Shown here piece by piece: positions 1-57,500 of a DNA stretch of 57,500 bases. Both the position numbers and the translations under genes were made by a program. Source of the stretch: Tubiluchus corallicola (Eukaryota > Priapulida > Priapulimorpha > Priapulimorphida > Tubiluchidae); NCBI GenBank assembly GCA_030141605.1, contig JAQGDQ010000628.1, forward strand, positions 42,501 through 100,000. Direction: 5' to 3'. Numbering within the stretch: position 1 is the first letter of the stretch; each line of letters opens with the position of its first letter. The notes under the pieces were generated by a model. That model was not told where the DNA came from. It was given only the letters and a program-made list of their open reading frames with translations, and ran no database searches.

Positions 1-56883
<56,883 letters not shown>

Positions 56884-57500
56884 CTGAAAGGGTTAAAGGG
56901 TATCGTAAAATTTTAAAGCACAATAATAACATATGAATTAATTACAACAACAAATCTTAGGTAAATATAGTAATATATAATTTTATTAGTACCTTCATTA
57001 GGTCAAAAATTCAATAATTCAGTTGCTAATTACGGCGGACATTTTGTAAGATGGCCGCCATGACTCGTGCTATGTAGTGCATTCAAATTGAAACGTTCTT
57101 AAAGTTTGAATTTTCCAATCTCAGTTGCAGCAAATTTGGTGGCATTTCTTGCAGACATTGAGCATAATTTCAAAACCAATATTCGCCATCTTGCAAAATG
57201 GCTGCTGCAGTTGTTAAAGATCTGTCATAAGGCGGTTCCAATTATATATATTTGCTTGTAGGCCCAATGACTACACAAAACATGTATTGTAACAATGACT
57301 GTTAAAATGACCATTTACAATAATACCAAAGTCAAATTGAATCAGGAACAATTCTTAATATCAAAAATTGTCACAATTAATAAAAAGAATCCCACTATAA
57401 CAGACGACGTTTATGTTAACCACTGAATATACATAGACCAGATAGAATCTGCAATCTACAATTGAAAAATATAAGAAAAGGATCAAAGTAGCAATATTTA
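56884..57500. other. Intron upstream of E1, no further exon seen
   Basis: AT-rich sequence with two GCCGCCAT/GCCATCTTG motifs. No acceptor-coding-donor combination that fits the required phase was found before the window end. Confidence 0.5.

Overview
This window is intron-rich, AT-rich nuclear DNA from a metazoan, most likely an aquatic invertebrate. The evidence is short GT-AG exons separated by introns of 0.3 to 5 kb, 3' ends of LINE retrotransposons, Ty3/gypsy and solo-LTR remnants, hAT-, piggyBac- and mariner/Tigger-type MITEs, and telomere-like (TTAGGG)-type tracts. The phylum cannot be decided from the sequence alone. No rRNA, tRNA gene or CRISPR array is seen.

The window is dominated by one large gene on the minus strand that enters from beyond base 57500 and leaves through base 1. 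I assembled 31 exons (E1 to E31, numbered in transcription order from 56.9 kb down to base 1). Every junction is GT-AG and every reading phase matches its neighbour, except for a 1-base frameshift inside E14. The exons total about 4.95 kb, or about 1,650 codons. In order they encode: an EGF-like module (E1); a cadherin-type repeat (E2 to E4) followed by a furin-type site, RVKR before S; about seven long beta-sandwich-like repeats of 160 to 190 residues (E5 to E26), whose second halves carry an LG.V.NTG....D pattern reminiscent of bacterial DUF11/conserved-repeat adhesin domains; a divergent Ig-like segment (E27 to E29); and the start of an F5/8 type C (discoidin) domain (E30 to E31). The product should be a very large secreted or cell-surface protein of adhesion or extracellular-matrix type. 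I recognise no named orthologue.

The other 91% is intron, loaded with repeats. There are three solo LTRs with 5-bp target duplications and U5 tandem expansion in one copy; a truncated gypsy 3' end with its LTR; four LINE 3' ends; hAT elements with perfect 8-bp target duplications; piggyBac-like TTAA MITEs; a 2.7-kb TTAA-flanked long-TIR element; a six-copy MITE family; four copies of a terminal-repeat element with a telomere-like minisatellite core; a near-perfect palindrome of about 310 bp; and more than fifteen micro- and minisatellites.

The most unusual structures are two minisatellites made from splice junctions. One repeats the exon/intron boundary of E7 about 35 times, so it is an array of 5' splice sites. 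The other, on the plus strand, repeats a 3' splice site plus a Kozak-like ATG about 14 times in front of a putative opposite-strand exon.
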